This document shows, piece by piece, positions 8,963 to 18,510 of a stretch of DNA of 64,000 bases. Position numbers and translations under genes: made by a program. Source of the DNA: an uncultured Oscillospiraceae bacterium (GTDB lineage: Bacteria > Bacillota > Clostridia > Oscillospirales > Acutalibacteraceae); assembly GCA_900539845.1 (NCBI GenBank), contig UQDP01000003.1, positions 1 through 64,000 on the forward strand, given 5' to 3'. The notes below the pieces were generated by a model. The model did no database searches. It had not been told where the DNA came from and worked only from the letters and a program-made list of their open reading frames with translations. Position 1 is the first letter of the stretch. Every line of letters starts with the position of its first letter.

Positions 8963-9388
8963 TTATTTTGTTTTCAGTTTATCGCTTATTACATATTTGA
9001 TGTTATTTTCCTCGCACCATCCGCGAAGCCTGTTTAACATAAAATCCTGTGCGAATTCATTCAATCCTTCCTTTAACTCTGGATACACATTAAAGTATTT
9101 CCAGAAAGTTTCAATAAAATTATCGGAATGAACTTTCTGAAGTATGCCGTTAAGCTTTGCGGAGCCGCGCTGCTTTACAAAAGCGCGCATAATCTCCTCA
9201 TTGCTTACGGAAAGGAACGGAATCAGCCCAAGCGAAACATAATAGGCAGTCTGCCCGACATCATCCGGCTTTTCCATATCGTCGATCTCGGAGATATTTT
9301 TTATGGTGTAATCACCGTAGCAAAACCAATATTCGGACGATCCGCCGCCGCATTTTTGAAGCAATTCATCATCAATCACAAGTTCCAT
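8963..9388 (-). CDS. Hypothetical soluble protein linked to leuD
   Basis: 141 residues from the ATG at 9388; CGGAG lies 12 nt upstream, and an in-frame TTG at 9400 would abut that site. No family recognised. Soluble, acidic in the first third with a GGGSSEYWFCYGDY segment near residue 15, then a helical half ending basic. No membrane segment, signal or nucleotide motif. Only 18 nt separate it from the leuD stop and a terminator follows it, so it is probably co-transcribed with the branched-chain amino acid genes. It could be an immunity-like or SMI1-type small protein by composition, but I cannot support that from the sequence. Confidence 0.65.
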   Translation of the reverse strand: MELVIDDELLQKCGGGSSEYWFCYGDYTIKNISEIDDMEKPDDVGQTAYYVSLGLIPFLSVSNEEIMRAFVKQRGSAKLNGILQKVHSDNFIETFWKYFNVYPELKEGLNEFAQDFMLNRLRGWCEENNIKYVISDKLKTK

Positions 9389-9406
9389 ATCTGCCAACAA
9401 CTCCGA

Positions 9407-9889
9407 TTAACCTATTGAATTCAGCAAACCGCCCTTGGCGATTATATTCTGAATGAAATCAGGGAAAGGCTGCGCCTGAAATGTTTTGCCGAGTGTAATA
9501 TCCGTGATAACGCCGGTATTGAAATCGACCTCGACGGTATCGCCGTCCTGAATCTCCTTAGCAGCCGCATCACACTCAAGGATAGCAAGGCCTATATTGA
9601 TTGCGTTTCTGTAAAAAATACGCGCAAAGGTAGACGCAATGACACATGAAACACCGCTTGCCTTGATCGCGATCGGAGCGTGCTCTCTGGACGAACCGCA
9701 GCCGAAGTTCGCGCCAGCAACCATAATATCGCCGGGTTTTACCTTATTCACAAAATCCTTGTCTATATCCTCCATACAATGTGAGGCAAGCCATGCATCG
9801 TCACTTTTATTGAGGTAACGCGCAGGGATGATAACATCAGTATCGACATTGTCGCCGAATTTATGCACTGTGCCTTTCGCTTTATCCAT
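9407..9889 (-). CDS. leuD: 3-isopropylmalate dehydratase small subunit
   Basis: 160 residues, the short form that accompanies the archaeal/clostridial-type LeuC. With LeuC it interconverts 2- and 3-isopropylmalate in leucine synthesis. Hallmarks: [15 protein letters not shown] near residue 13, the [14 protein letters not shown] loop near residue 59 that contacts substrate, and [24 protein letters not shown] after it. Starts 12 nt after the LeuC stop. Downstream is a small unknown gene and then a terminator. leuA and leuB are not in the window. Confidence 0.96.
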   Translation of the reverse strand: MDKAKGTVHKFGDNVDTDVIIPARYLNKSDDAWLASHCMEDIDKDFVNKVKPGDIMVAGANFGCGSSREHAPIAIKASGVSCVIASTFARIFYRNAINIGLAILECDAAAKEIQDGDTVEVDFNTGVITDITLGKTFQAQPFPDFIQNIIAKGGLLNSIG

Positions 9890-9901
9890 AATGTACCCTC
9901 C

Positions 9902-11182
9902 TTAAATCTTTGCCGGGTCGGCAATGTACCCGGCAACGGCAGAAGCCGCCGCAACAGCGGGGGAAGCAAGATATATTTCAGATTCGGTATGGCCCATTCT
10001 GCCGACAAAGTTTCTGTTTGAAGTTGAGACAGCTCTTTCTCCTTTTGCGAGAATACCCATATGGCCGCCGAGGCAGGGACCGCAGGTAGGAGTTGAAACA
10101 ATTGCGCCCGCTTCGATGAATATTTCCGTAAGTCCCTCTTTTATGCAGTCAAGATAGATCTGCTGCGTAGCCGGAATAACGATAACACGAACGCCGTCGG
10201 CAACCTTTTTGCCCTTAAGAATAGCGGCAGCTGTACGCATATCCTCCATTCTGCCGTTTGTGCAGGAGCCGATAACAACCTGATCTATCTTTATCTCGGG
10301 TACTTCATCTATCGTTCTGGTATTCTCGGGCAGATGCGGAAAAGCAACAGTCGGGCGAAGTGTACTCAAGTCAACCATTATGACACTTTCGTATTTTGCA
10401 TCTTCATCCGCCTCATAAATCTTATAAGGACGCTCCGATCTGCCCCTGACATATTCAAGAGTTACATCATCGACCGGGAAGATGCCGTTTTTCGCACCGC
10501 ATTCGATCGCCATGTTTGATATGGTAAGGCGGTCATCCATAGAAAGGTTCTTAATGCCGTCTCCTGTGAATTCAAGGCTCTTATAAAGCGCGCCGTCCAC
10601 GCCGATCCTGCCGATTATATTCAGAATAATGTCCTTGCCGCATATATATTCCGGCTTTTCTCCTGTGATGACAACTTTTATCGCGGACGGCACTTTAAAC
10701 CAAGCCATGCCCGTGATCATTCCGGCCGCCATATCCGTGGAGCCTACACCTGTTGAGAACGCGCCGAGCGCGCCGTAGGTACAAGTGTGGCTGTCTGCAC
10801 CTATAATGCAGTCGCCGCAGGTGACGATGCCCTGTTCGGGAAGAAGGGCATGCTCTATTCCCATCTTTCCAACGTCATAATAATGGCGTATTCCATGCTT
10901 TGATGCAAACTCCCTGACCTGCTTGCAGTTCTGAGCCGACTGAATATCCTTATTCGGCGTAAAATGATCCATAACGAGGGATATCCTTGTTTTATCAAAT
11001 ATTTTATCCTTTCCGAACTTTTCCATAACATTTATGGCGACCGGGGAGGTTACATCGTTTCCGAGCACCATATCAAGCTTTGCGTTGATAAGCTGCCCGG
11101 CCGTAACGCTTTCCAGTCCGGCGTGATCGGCAAGGATCTTCTGAGTCATTGTCATTCCCATAAAAAACACCTGTTTATTCAA
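9902..11182 (-). CDS. leuC: 3-isopropylmalate dehydratase large subunit
   Basis: 426 residues, the shorter LeuC/HacA-type length rather than the ~470-residue enterobacterial form. Aconitase-fold enzyme with a [4Fe-4S] cluster, whose three Cys ligands are seen in VIGSCTNGR and in [31 protein letters not shown] in the N-terminal half is the substrate and cluster-contact motif. Works with LeuD directly downstream. Placed 54 bp after ilvN in what appears to be one ilvB-ilvN-leuC-leuD transcript. The short gap shows no terminator or promoter I can support. Confidence 0.96.
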   Translation of the reverse strand: MNKQVFFMGMTMTQKILADHAGLESVTAGQLINAKLDMVLGNDVTSPVAINVMEKFGKDKIFDKTRISLVMDHFTPNKDIQSAQNCKQVREFASKHGIRHYYDVGKMGIEHALLPEQGIVTCGDCIIGADSHTCTYGALGAFSTGVGSTDMAAGMITGMAWFKVPSAIKVVITGEKPEYICGKDIILNIIGRIGVDGALYKSLEFTGDGIKNLSMDDRLTISNMAIECGAKNGIFPVDDVTLEYVRGRSERPYKIYEADEDAKYESVIMVDLSTLRPTVAFPHLPENTRTIDEVPEIKIDQVVIGSCTNGRMEDMRTAAAILKGKKVADGVRVIVIPATQQIYLDCIKEGLTEIFIEAGAIVSTPTCGPCLGGHMGILAKGERAVSTSNRNFVGRMGHTESEIYLASPAVAAASAVAGYIADPAKI

Positions 11183-11236
11183 ATTTTTCTATATTTTATG
11201 AATGCATATTCCATACAGAATATTGCTTTTCCTCAA

Positions 11237-11743
11237 TTACAGATCCTCTGAAAAGGAATCCGCTCCCCTTTCAAGAGAGGTTGCGCCTGTTCTTGCCATT
11301 TCGATAATTCCGAAATCGGAAACTACGCCGATGAATTCATTGATAGTCGCAGGTCTGCCCGTAAGCTCAAAAGTAAAGCTTTCAAGCGTTACGTCAACTA
11401 CCCTGGCGCTGTATCTTCTGTTAGCTTCAAGCAGCGCGTTTTTCTTTTCGATTCCCTTGGCTCTTACCTTAACGAGCAAAAGTTCCGATGAAACGGAATT
11501 CGCGTCCGTGAGCACTTCCACTTTTTTAACGATCTCAAGCTTTAAAAGCTGCATCTCGATCTGGCGCGCCATATCGGATTCAGCCGTTGAAACGATCGTC
11601 ATTCTTGAAAACGCGGGATCTTCCGTTTCGCTGACCGTGAGTGAATTTATGTTGTAGCCCCTTCGGCTGAAAAGGCTCGCCACACGCTGGAGCACACCGC
11701 TCTGGTTGTCAACAAGAACGGAAAAAGTAAGTTTTTCTGTCAT
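11237..11743 (-). CDS. ilvN: Acetolactate synthase small (regulatory) subunit
   Basis: 168 residues. An N-terminal ACT domain (about residues 4-78, starting LTFSVLVDNQSGVLQRVASLFSRRGYN) binds the feedback inhibitor valine in this family. The C-terminal domain (about 85-160, including RYSARVVDVTLESFTFELTG) activates the catalytic subunit. Lies 17 nt after the ilvB stop, so the two are co-translated in a fixed ratio. Some annotators would name it ilvH; the sequence does not distinguish the isoform. Confidence 0.95.
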   Translation of the reverse strand: MTEKLTFSVLVDNQSGVLQRVASLFSRRGYNINSLTVSETEDPAFSRMTIVSTAESDMARQIEMQLLKLEIVKKVEVLTDANSVSSELLLVKVRAKGIEKKNALLEANRRYSARVVDVTLESFTFELTGRPATINEFIGVVSDFGIIEMARTGATSLERGADSFSEDL

Positions 11744-11760
11744 CTCAAAACACGCTCCTT

Positions 11761-13425
11761 TTAATTGAATTTCATTATAATGTCATCCGATGAACCGCCG
11801 GGCGGAATCATCGGCAGAACATTGGAATCAGGCGAAATACGGCAGTCGATAAGTACAGGTCCCTGATAAGCGAGCGCCGCTTTAACAACAGAGTCAATAT
11901 CCTCGTTTTTATCCAGGCGAAGTCCTTTGACTCCGAATGCCTCGGCAACCTTAACAAAATCCGTTTTCCTGTTGGGATCGGTATCCGCAAAGCGGTTGCC
12001 GTAAAACAGCTTCTGCCACTGGCGCACCATGCCGAGCACTTTATTGTTCATAATGATCATTACAACCGGAATATTGTAAGACGCCATTGTGGCAAGCTCG
12101 TTAAGATTCATATGAAAACCGCCGTCACCTGCAAACAAGACTACCTTTTTATCCGGGCATCCGAAAGCGGCACCCATCGCGGCACCCATGGAATAGCCCA
12201 TAGTGCCGAGACCGCCGCTTGTAAGCAGGGTGCGCGGCTTATGAAATTTATAGAACTGAGCCGCCCAGAGCTGATGCTGACCGACGTCTGTTACGATGAT
12301 CGTATCATCAGGCGTATTCTCGTCTACGGACTCAATTACCTTTTGAGGATTTACATAATCCTCTATCTGGTTCTGAACAAACGGACGTTTCCAGCCGTTA
12401 ATCTCCTCTTTCCATTCGCTATGGCTGCATTTGCTGATTGCAGCAGTGAGCATCGGAAGGACTTCTTTGAGGTCGCCCCTGAGATGGCAGTCAGAATAAA
12501 CATTTTTATCCATTTCCGCCGGGTCTATATCTATATGTAAAACGTCTGCTTTAGGAGCAAATTTAAGCCTGTTGCCGGCAACTCTGTCTGAAAATCTTGC
12601 GCCGCAGGTGATAAGAACATCGCACTGAGAGGCAGCTCTGTTTGACTCAAATCTGCCGTGCATGCCTATAAGGCCCACATAAAGCTCGTGGCTGTGGTCA
12701 AACGCGCCGAGCCCCATAAGCGAAGAAACAACGGGGCAATCCAGCTTTTCGGCGAATGCTTTTATCTCCGCGCTGCTGTTGGAAGATATTGCGCCGCCGC
12801 CGATATAAATAAGCGGCTTTTTGCTGTTGCTGAGCAGTTCGACAGCTCTGTCTATGCACTCGTTTTTGGGATGCACAGGTTCATCCGGCTGCTGCTTGGG
12901 CGCAGGATAATATTCGCATTTCGCAGCGGTTATATCCTTTGGAATATCTACGAGAACAGGACCTTTTCTGCCGCTGATTGCGATTCTGAACGCACTGCGC
13001 AGAACATCCGCCAGTTCTTCAACACTTTGAACCATATAGTTATGTTTTGTTATCGGCATAGTAATGCCTTTTATATCCACTTCCTGGAAGGAATCCCTGC
13101 CGATCATGGAAGTGCCTACGTTACAGGTTATTGCCACCATAGGAATTGAATCCATATACGCAGTTGCGATACCGGTTACGAGGTTCGTTGATCCGGGGCC
13201 GGATGTTGCAAAGCACACTCCGACCTTGCCTGTTGCCCTGGCATAGCCGTCTGCCGCGTGGGAAGCGCCCTGCTCGTGAGCGGTAAGGATATGCTTGAAT
13301 GTATCACCGTATTTGTAAAGCTCGTCAAAAATGTTGAGGATAGTTCCTCCGGGGTAGCCGAAAACAGTGTCAACGCCCTGTTCTTTAAGAACTTCAAGAA
13401 CGATCTGAGAGCCGTTTAATTCCAT
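11761..13425 (-). CDS. ilvB: Acetolactate synthase large (catalytic) subunit
   Basis: 554 residues, full length. ThDP-dependent enzyme that condenses two pyruvates to acetolactate, or pyruvate with 2-oxobutyrate, the first common step to valine, leucine and isoleucine. Visible features: the catalytic Glu in the TAHEQGASHAADGYARATG segment near residue 50, a central FAD-binding domain, and the ThDP/Mg motif GDGGFHMNLNELATM followed by the Asn-rich MIIMNN element near residue 450. The ATG at 13425 has GGAGGGGATTGTA upstream. First gene of the ilv-leu transcript. No T-box or peptide-type attenuator fits in its 40-nt leader. Confidence 0.97.
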   Translation of the reverse strand: MELNGSQIVLEVLKEQGVDTVFGYPGGTILNIFDELYKYGDTFKHILTAHEQGASHAADGYARATGKVGVCFATSGPGSTNLVTGIATAYMDSIPMVAITCNVGTSMIGRDSFQEVDIKGITMPITKHNYMVQSVEELADVLRSAFRIAISGRKGPVLVDIPKDITAAKCEYYPAPKQQPDEPVHPKNECIDRAVELLSNSKKPLIYIGGGAISSNSSAEIKAFAEKLDCPVVSSLMGLGAFDHSHELYVGLIGMHGRFESNRAASQCDVLITCGARFSDRVAGNRLKFAPKADVLHIDIDPAEMDKNVYSDCHLRGDLKEVLPMLTAAISKCSHSEWKEEINGWKRPFVQNQIEDYVNPQKVIESVDENTPDDTIIVTDVGQHQLWAAQFYKFHKPRTLLTSGGLGTMGYSMGAAMGAAFGCPDKKVVLFAGDGGFHMNLNELATMASYNIPVVMIIMNNKVLGMVRQWQKLFYGNRFADTDPNRKTDFVKVAEAFGVKGLRLDKNEDIDSVVKAALAYQGPVLIDCRISPDSNVLPMIPPGGSSDDIIMKFN

Positions 13426-13464
13426 TACAATCCCCTCCGTTAATCTACAAAAAATATTATGAAT

Positions 13465-13493
13465 ATTTTAGTATTTTTGTGTTATAAAGTCAA
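13465..13493 (-). promoter_or_regulatory. Sigma-A promoter of ilvB-ilvN-leuCD
   Basis: On the minus strand, TTGACT (13488-13493), a 17-bp spacer and TAAAAT (13465-13470). Transcription would start about 30-35 nt before the ilvB ATG, leaving a short leader with no room for a T-box. It is divergent from the ychF promoter, whose -35 begins 16 bp away. Confidence 0.75.
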
Positions 13494-13508
13494 GGCTATA
13501 TTTTGTTC

Positions 13509-13537
13509 TTGCCAAATCTTTAAGTCTGATATATACT
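13509..13537 (+). promoter_or_regulatory. Sigma-A promoter of ychF
   Basis: TTGCCA (13509-13514), 17-bp spacer, TATACT (13532-13537). The AAAGGAG site and ATG of ychF follow about 40 nt later. Confidence 0.7.
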
Positions 13538-13581
13538 ATATCAGTAAAATACATTTAGTTTATATAAAAGGAGAATAGAAT

Positions 13582-14676
13582 ATGAAGCTTGGTATAGTCG
13601 GGCTTCCTAACGTGGGAAAAAGCACGCTTTTTAATGCCATAACCAATGCGGGCGCTCAAAGCGCGAACTACCCTTTCTGCACGATAGAGCCGAATGTGGG
13701 CATGGTGAGCGTACCTGATGAAAGACTTGATAAACTCGCCGAAATGTATGAGCCGGACAAGTTTACGCCCGCTTCCATTGAATTTGTGGACATCGCGGGA
13801 CTTGTTAAAGGCGCAAGCAAGGGCGAGGGTCTCGGAAATAAATTTCTGAGCCATATACGTGAAGTGGACGCTGTAATACATGTTGTCCGCTGCTTTGAAA
13901 ACGACGATATTACGCATGTAGACGGCAGCATTGACCCTGCTCGAGATATAGAAACGATAAATCTGGAGCTAATTCTTTCGGATCTTGATATTCTGAACCG
14001 CAGAATAGACAGCAGAAAAAAAGCCGCCAAGGGCGACAAATCCATCCTGCCGGAAGTAGAATTCCTTGAGAGACTCTACAGCGAGATGGAAAGCGGAAAA
14101 ACTGCGAGAAGCTGTGAGATTTCGGACGAGGAATCCGAGTATCTGAAAGAAGTTTCCCTGCTGACCGTTAAGCCCGTTATATACGCCTGCAATATGAGCG
14201 ACGAGGATTTCGCAAACGGGATCGATGAAAATAAAAACTATAACAAAGTAAAAGAGATTGCCGCGGCTGAAGGCGCTGAGACGCTTGCCATTTGCGCCGA
14301 AACAGAGGCAGAGATTGCCACGCTTGATGAAGAGGACAAGAAGATGTTTCTTGCCGATCTCGGTCTTGAAAAGAGCGGTCTTGACAGGCTGATACAGAAA
14401 AGTTACAGCCTTTTAGGGCTGATTTCATTCCTTACGGCAGGCAAAAAAGAGGTTCGCGCCTGGACAATAAAAAAAGGCACCAAAGCGCCGCAGGCCGCCG
14501 GAAAAATACACAGTGATTTTGAGCGCGGATTTATAAGAGCCGAGGTCGTTTCTTTTGACGATCTTATGGCGAACGGCTCACTGAGCGCCTGCAGGGAAAA
14601 GGGTCTTGTCCGCAGCGAAGGCAAGGAATATGTAATGCAGGACGGAGATATCGTTGAGTTCAGATTCAATGTCTGA
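13582..14676 (+). CDS. ychF: Redox-regulated ATPase YchF (Obg-family)
   Basis: 364 residues, the normal YchF length. Universally conserved P-loop protein of the Obg subfamily that prefers ATP over GTP and associates with ribosomes. Walker A/G1 is GLPNVGKST (residues 6-14) and G3 is DIAGLVKGASKGEGLGN near residue 70. The usual G4 NKxD is replaced by YACNMSDEDF near residue 205, the change linked to ATP preference. A helical domain (about 125-200) and a C-terminal TGS domain ending in the QDGDIVEFRFNV motif complete it. It is followed by the sigH-like gene, which has its own promoter. Confidence 0.97.
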   Translation: MKLGIVGLPNVGKSTLFNAITNAGAQSANYPFCTIEPNVGMVSVPDERLDKLAEMYEPDKFTPASIEFVDIAGLVKGASKGEGLGNKFLSHIREVDAVIHVVRCFENDDITHVDGSIDPARDIETINLELILSDLDILNRRIDSRKKAAKGDKSILPEVEFLERLYSEMESGKTARSCEISDEESEYLKEVSLLTVKPVIYACNMSDEDFANGIDENKNYNKVKEIAAAEGAETLAICAETEAEIATLDEEDKKMFLADLGLEKSGLDRLIQKSYSLLGLISFLTAGKKEVRAWTIKKGTKAPQAAGKIHSDFERGFIRAEVVSFDDLMANGSLSACREKGLVRSEGKEYVMQDGDIVEFRFNV

Positions 14677-14731
14677 AAAATAACAAATTCAGCACTATTT
14701 CACTGAAGCTCCGGCTTTGCCTGACAATTGC

Positions 14732-14760
14732 TTGACAATTAAAATTTATTGTTATATTAT
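14732..14760 (+). promoter_or_regulatory. Promoter of the sigH-like gene
   Basis: TTGACA (14732-14737, full consensus), 17-bp spacer, TATTAT (14755-14760). The GGAGG site at 14776-14780 and ATG at 14786 follow. Confidence 0.72.
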
Positions 14761-14785
14761 ATATTTGGGTAAGTTGGAGGATATT

Positions 14786-15358
14786 ATGGACAGATTTGAA
14801 AACGTAAACGAATCGGATATTCTTTTGCTTGCCAAAGAAGGAGATAGTGAAGCGGTGAACTTCATTATCAAAAAATACAAGTATATCGCCGTAAAGGCAG
14901 CCGCCGGGTGGACAAACGCAGCAATAGAACCGGAGGATCTTACCCAGGAGGGAATGATCGGGCTTATAGCCGCGATCAAATCCTTTGACAAAGAGAAAGG
15001 TATTTCTTTTCTGTCTTACGCGTATACCTGTGTAAACAACTCTATTCAAACGGCGCTTCGCAAGGTGAACAGAAGAAAAGACATTCCTAAAAACGATGTT
15101 GTTCCTTTTGAAAAGGAATTTGTTGACGGGGAAATAAATTCCTTGAGCGCCGAAGATTCTTTCCTTGCCGGGGAAAGCGTATCAATGTTATTACAGCAGC
15201 TTGATAAAAGCCTCTCAAGATTTGAAAACGACGTATTGAGATTGTTTTTGGTTGGTTGCAGTTACAACGAAATCGCTTTACGGCTCAATAAAAGCCCCAA
15301 GGCGATTGATAATGCTTTACAGCGTATCCGAAAGAAACTTAAAGAAGTTTCCTTCTAA
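14786..15358 (+). CDS. SigH-like sigma-70 family factor
   Basis: 190 residues from the ATG at 14786, with GGAGG 5 nt upstream. Region 2 (about residues 20-90) contains PEDLTQEGMIGLIAAIKSFD, very like the EDIVQEGMIGLYKSIRDF segment of Bacillus SigH. Region 4 (about 135-185) ends CSYNEIALRLNKSPKAIDNALQRIRKKL, again with the SigH-type KSIDNALQR core. It is slightly shorter than Bacillus SigH (about 218). In spore formers SigH drives the transition to sporulation and competence; whether this organism sporulates cannot be told from the window. Followed 50 bp later by a zinc-ribbon gene that may share its transcript. Confidence 0.85.
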   Translation: MDRFENVNESDILLLAKEGDSEAVNFIIKKYKYIAVKAAAGWTNAAIEPEDLTQEGMIGLIAAIKSFDKEKGISFLSYAYTCVNNSIQTALRKVNRRKDIPKNDVVPFEKEFVDGEINSLSAEDSFLAGESVSMLLQQLDKSLSRFENDVLRLFLVGCSYNEIALRLNKSPKAIDNALQRIRKKLKEVSF

Positions 15359-15408
15359 AATCTCCCGTCGCGCCGCAAGGCGGCAAATCATTCAGAAAGA
15401 GGTAAAAA

Positions 15409-15696
15409 ATGATGTACGAAGACAAAACTTTAGTCTGCAAGGACTGCGGCAAAGAATTTATTTTTACCGCCGGCGAGCAGGAATTTTACGCGGAAAAAGG
15501 ATTTGAAAACGAGCCTATAAGATGCAAGGAATGCAGAGCGGCAAAGAAAGCTGCGATCAAGGCTTCCAGAGTTATGCATGACGCCGTTTGCGCAAACTGC
15601 GGCAAAGAATGCAAGGTTCCGTTTGAACCCAGAGAAGACCGCCCTGTATATTGCAGCGAATGCTACGCAAAGCTGCAGGAAGAGAGTTCACTTTAA
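15409..15696 (+). CDS. Zinc-ribbon protein with two treble-cysteine modules
   Basis: 95 residues; ATG at 15409 with AGAGGTAAAAA upstream (a second ATG follows directly). Two CxxC...CxxC ribbons are visible: CKDCGKEFIF with CKECR about 28 residues on, and CANCGKECKVPF with CSECY. Each resembles the short zinc ribbon found in clostridial 'probable zinc-binding' proteins and in some DNA- or ribosome-associated factors. The middle is Lys/Ala-rich and basic (AAKKAAIKAS). No enzyme domain. It lies between the sigH-like gene and a bidirectional terminator, so it may be co-expressed with the sigma factor. Function unknown. Confidence 0.85.
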   Translation: MMYEDKTLVCKDCGKEFIFTAGEQEFYAEKGFENEPIRCKECRAAKKAAIKASRVMHDAVCANCGKECKVPFEPREDRPVYCSECYAKLQEESSL

Positions 15697-15720
15697 TCAT
15701 AATTAGATAATGTGTACAAA

Positions 15721-15744
15721 AAAGGTCTCCCAAAGGAGACCTTT
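15721..15744. terminator. Bidirectional terminator between zinc-ribbon gene and pyrI
   Basis: Perfect 10-bp stem AAAGGTCTCC / GGAGACCTTT with a CAAA loop, with T-runs on both strands. It ends the plus-strand sigH-like/zinc-ribbon transcript and the minus-strand pyr operon. Confidence 0.93.
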
Positions 15745-15760
15745 TTATTTTGTCATCGTA

Positions 15761-16171
15761 TCATTTTATTTTTGTTTCACAGTAAATGCAGCGGTAAGTG
15801 CCTTTGTTATCGGTAAGCGCAAATTCATAGTCAACGCCGTCTTCCACATTGGAGATACAGCGCGGATTGGGACATTTCGCCACATTTACAATACGCTTAG
15901 GAGGCGTCAGACCCTTTTTGCTTGCGATACCGTCCTTAATAATATTAACGGTAATATTTTTATCTATAAAAGCAAGCACATCGAGGTTCAGATCAATAAG
16001 CTCGTTTACTTTTATTATATCCTTAACGCCGAGTTTCTCGCTTTTGGCGTTTTGAATCACAGCCACCTGACATTTCTGCTCGGAGAGGCGCAGCGCCTCA
16101 TATACCCGCATTCCGCTTCCGGCGGAAATATGATCCAGCACATATCCGTTTTCGATCTTATCTATTTTCAT
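15761..16171 (-). CDS. pyrI: Aspartate carbamoyltransferase regulatory chain
   Basis: 136 residues. Regulatory subunit of the ATCase holoenzyme; binds CTP/ATP in its N-terminal domain and zinc in the C-terminal domain that contacts PyrB. The four zinc Cys are visible: CPNPRC around residues 104-109 and CIYC around 129-132. It is about 15-20 residues shorter at the N-terminus than the E. coli chain and begins [18 protein letters not shown], as in other clostridial and archaeal PyrI. The ATG overlaps the pyrB stop by 4 nt. Its presence means ATCase here is probably allosteric, unlike the unregulated trimer of Bacillus. Confidence 0.95.
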   Translation of the reverse strand: MKIDKIENGYVLDHISAGSGMRVYEALRLSEQKCQVAVIQNAKSEKLGVKDIIKVNELIDLNLDVLAFIDKNITVNIIKDGIASKKGLTPPKRIVNVAKCPNPRCISNVEDGVDYEFALTDNKGTYRCIYCETKIK

Positions 16172-17097
16172 AAATCAAGCTCCCCCGCCCATCTGAGCAG
16201 CGTTATAATAAGCGCCATTCTGATATATTTCCCGTTCATGACCTGCTCAAAATACTTTGCACGCGGATCCGCGTCCACCTCTTTAGCGATCTCATTCACC
16301 CTTGGCAGCGGATGCATGATCGTAAGACTTTTTTTTGCGTTCTCCAGCTTCTTCAGATCCAGTATAAACGCGTCCTTATGCTTTAAATACTCATCTTCGG
16401 AAAAGAATCGCTCACGCTGCACACGGGTCATATAAAGGATATCCAGCTGAGGCATGACATCTTCCATTTTTTCCGTTTCGGTATATGCAATGCCCTTTTC
16501 CTCAAGATAATCGGTTTTGATGTAATCGGGCATAGAAAGCTCTTTCGGAGAGATCAGCACGAATCTGATATTGCTGTATCTGCTCATCGCTTTTACAAGG
16601 CTGTGCACGGTTCTGCCGAATTTAAGGTCTCCGCAAAGCCCGATCGTGAGATTTTCAAAGGTGCCCTTTTCCCTGTGGATTGTGAGCAGATCGGTCATGG
16701 TCTGGGTCGGATGGCTGTGTCCCCCGTCTCCGGCGTTGATGACCGGCACAAGAGAAGTATTAGCAGCAACTTTGGGCGCGCCTTCAATCGGGTGACGCAT
16801 TGCGATAATATCCGCGTAACAGGAAACTACGCGGATCGTATCCTCCACCGTTTCGCCCTTTGAAGCAGAAGAGGAATTCGCTTCCGAAAACCCGAGCGTG
16901 CTTCCCCCCAGCTCAAGCATAGCCGCCTCAAAGGAAAGCCTTGTTCTTGTGCTCGGCTCAAAAAACAAGGTCGCCAGCTTTTTGCCCTCGCAGACCTTGG
17001 CGTATTTCTTTTTATCGGCGATGATATCATCGGCAAGTGCGATAATATCGTCTATCTCCTTAACGGACAAATCCGTTGTATCCAGTAAGTGCCGCAT
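16168..17097 (-). CDS. pyrB: Aspartate carbamoyltransferase catalytic chain
   Basis: 309 residues, full length. Makes carbamoyl-aspartate from carbamoyl phosphate and aspartate, the committed step to UMP. The phosphate-binding STRTR motif is in [15 protein letters not shown] near residue 52, HPTQTMTDL near residue 131 and the [13 protein letters not shown] segment bind substrate, and HPLPR near residue 260 closes the site. Coupled to pyrI downstream by a 4-nt overlap, 18 nt after pyrE. The carbamoyl phosphate supply would come from the CarA/CarB pair of the same operon. Confidence 0.97.
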   Translation of the reverse strand: MRHLLDTTDLSVKEIDDIIALADDIIADKKKYAKVCEGKKLATLFFEPSTRTRLSFEAAMLELGGSTLGFSEANSSSASKGETVEDTIRVVSCYADIIAMRHPIEGAPKVAANTSLVPVINAGDGGHSHPTQTMTDLLTIHREKGTFENLTIGLCGDLKFGRTVHSLVKAMSRYSNIRFVLISPKELSMPDYIKTDYLEEKGIAYTETEKMEDVMPQLDILYMTRVQRERFFSEDEYLKHKDAFILDLKKLENAKKSLTIMHPLPRVNEIAKEVDADPRAKYFEQVMNGKYIRMALIITLLRWAGELDL

Positions 17098-17115
17098 TTT
17101 AAAGTTCCTTTCTCG

Positions 17116-17772
17116 TCAGTTTTTCGCGCCGTTTATCTCAAGATACTTCTTTATGCGTTCCACATTTTCTTTATTGCTGTCGTCGGCTTCAAGATATTCG
17201 ATGATATCATATACGTCAACGATAGAATATACGGGGAATCCGTATTCCTCGCCCACTTCGGCGATTGCAGACTTTTCGGTCTGCCCCTTTTCCTTGCGGT
17301 CTACCATAACGAATACCGCGGCAACCTTTGTGCCCTCAAGCTTTGAGAGGATCGCCATACTCTCTCGGATCGCCGTTCCGGCGGTAACAACATCCTCTAC
17401 GATAACGATCTCCTCGCCTGATTTCGGGGTGTAACCGACAAATACGCCTCCTTCGCCGTGATCCTTTTCCTCTTTTCTGTTGAAAAAGAACGGCAAATCC
17501 AGCCCATGACCGGCAAGCGCGGCCGCGGCGGAGACAGAGATCGGAATACCCTTGTAGGCAGGGCCGTACAGCACAGCTTTTTTATCGCCGAGCTTATCCA
17601 GATACGCTTTTGCGTAAAACTCGCCGAGCCGCTTGATCTGCGCTCCTGTTTTTATATCTCCGGCATTGATGAAATACGGTATCTTTCTGCCGCTTTTGGC
17701 TGTGAAATCGCCGAATTTCAGCACACCGGCGTCTTCAAGGAACCGAATAAACTCTCTTTTATATTCAACCAT
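17116..17772 (-). CDS. pyrE: Orotate phosphoribosyltransferase
   Basis: 218 residues. Transfers ribose-5-phosphate from PRPP to orotate, giving OMP. The type I PRTase PRPP loop is seen in VIVEDVVTAGTAIRES near residue 125, and the flexible catalytic loop is FFNRKEEKDHGEGG near residues 95-108, which carries the conserved Lys-Asp-His-Gly. GPAYKGIPIS binds the pyrophosphate. Lies 39 nt after pyrF and 18 nt before pyrB. The next enzyme in the pathway, PyrF, is encoded just upstream. Confidence 0.96.
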   Translation of the reverse strand: MVEYKREFIRFLEDAGVLKFGDFTAKSGRKIPYFINAGDIKTGAQIKRLGEFYAKAYLDKLGDKKAVLYGPAYKGIPISVSAAAALAGHGLDLPFFFNRKEEKDHGEGGVFVGYTPKSGEEIVIVEDVVTAGTAIRESMAILSKLEGTKVAAVFVMVDRKEKGQTEKSAIAEVGEEYGFPVYSIVDVYDIIEYLEADDSNKENVERIKKYLEINGAKN

Positions 17773-17811
17773 AAAAATCTTCCTTTCCGAAAATGATTTA
17801 AAAACTTCTTA

Positions 17812-18510
17812 TCAGCCGACAAATTCCCGAACACAGCGGCGGTAAGCAGCCACAGGATCGTCAGCCTGCGTTATAGGCCGCCCTACAACGATATAATCAG
17901 AGCCGATCTCCTTTGCTTTTTCAGGCGTTGTAACACGCACCTGATCGCCGACATCTCCGTCAGCAAAACGCACACCCGGAGTGACTGTTAAAAACGCTTT
18001 TCCGCAGGCGTCTTTTACCATACCTGCCTCAAGCGGAGAACAAACTACGCCGTCAAGTCCTGCAACCTTGGCATTCTGAGCATATTTTACTATGGTATCA
18101 TTAATAGACGCGTTGATCAGCAGTTCGCTCTGCATTCTCTGCTCACTTGTTGACGTGAGCTGCGTTACGGCTATAAGGATAGGCCTTGTGCCGTTCTCAC
18201 GTGTAAGACCTTCTACAGCGGCTTTCATCATCTCCACCGTGCCGGCGGCGTGAAGATTTGTCATATCCACATCCAGATCGCGCAAAACGCTCATAGCCTT
18301 TTTAACGGTGTTCGGAATATCATGAAGCTTCAGATCCAAAAAGATCTTATGACCCCTCGCCTTTATCTCGCGCACGATAGAGGGACCTTCGGCATAAAAA
18401 AGCTCCATTCCTATCTTAACAAAAGGTTTTTCATCAGTAAATCTATCAAGAAAATCAAACACAGCCTCTTTGCTGCTGAAATCGCAGGCAACAATAACAT
18501 CCTTACCCAT
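17812..18510 (-). CDS. pyrF: Orotidine 5'-phosphate decarboxylase
   Basis: 232 residues, type 1 (short) OMPDC. Decarboxylates OMP to UMP. The catalytic Lys-Asp network is in [16 protein letters not shown] near residue 60, VACDF holds the first Asp near residue 10, and the phosphate loop lies in [16 protein letters not shown] near residue 180 and the VVGRPIT motif near 205. The ATG is adjacent to the pyrD stop (no gap), so the two are probably coupled. Confidence 0.96.
   Translation of the reverse strand: MGKDVIVACDFSSKEAVFDFLDRFTDEKPFVKIGMELFYAEGPSIVREIKARGHKIFLDLKLHDIPNTVKKAMSVLRDLDVDMTNLHAAGTVEMMKAAVEGLTRENGTRPILIAVTQLTSTSEQRMQSELLINASINDTIVKYAQNAKVAGLDGVVCSPLEAGMVKDACGKAFLTVTPGVRFADGDVGDQVRVTTPEKAKEIGSDYIVVGRPITQADDPVAAYRRCVREFVG

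Noticed and set aside
13426..13508. T-box or leucine attenuator before ilvB
   Set aside because: Only about 35 nt lie between the predicted start and the ATG, with no T-box core or leader peptide.
13555..13917. 120-residue minus-strand frame within ychF
   Set aside because: Antisense to a highly conserved gene, with no promoter or ribosome site.
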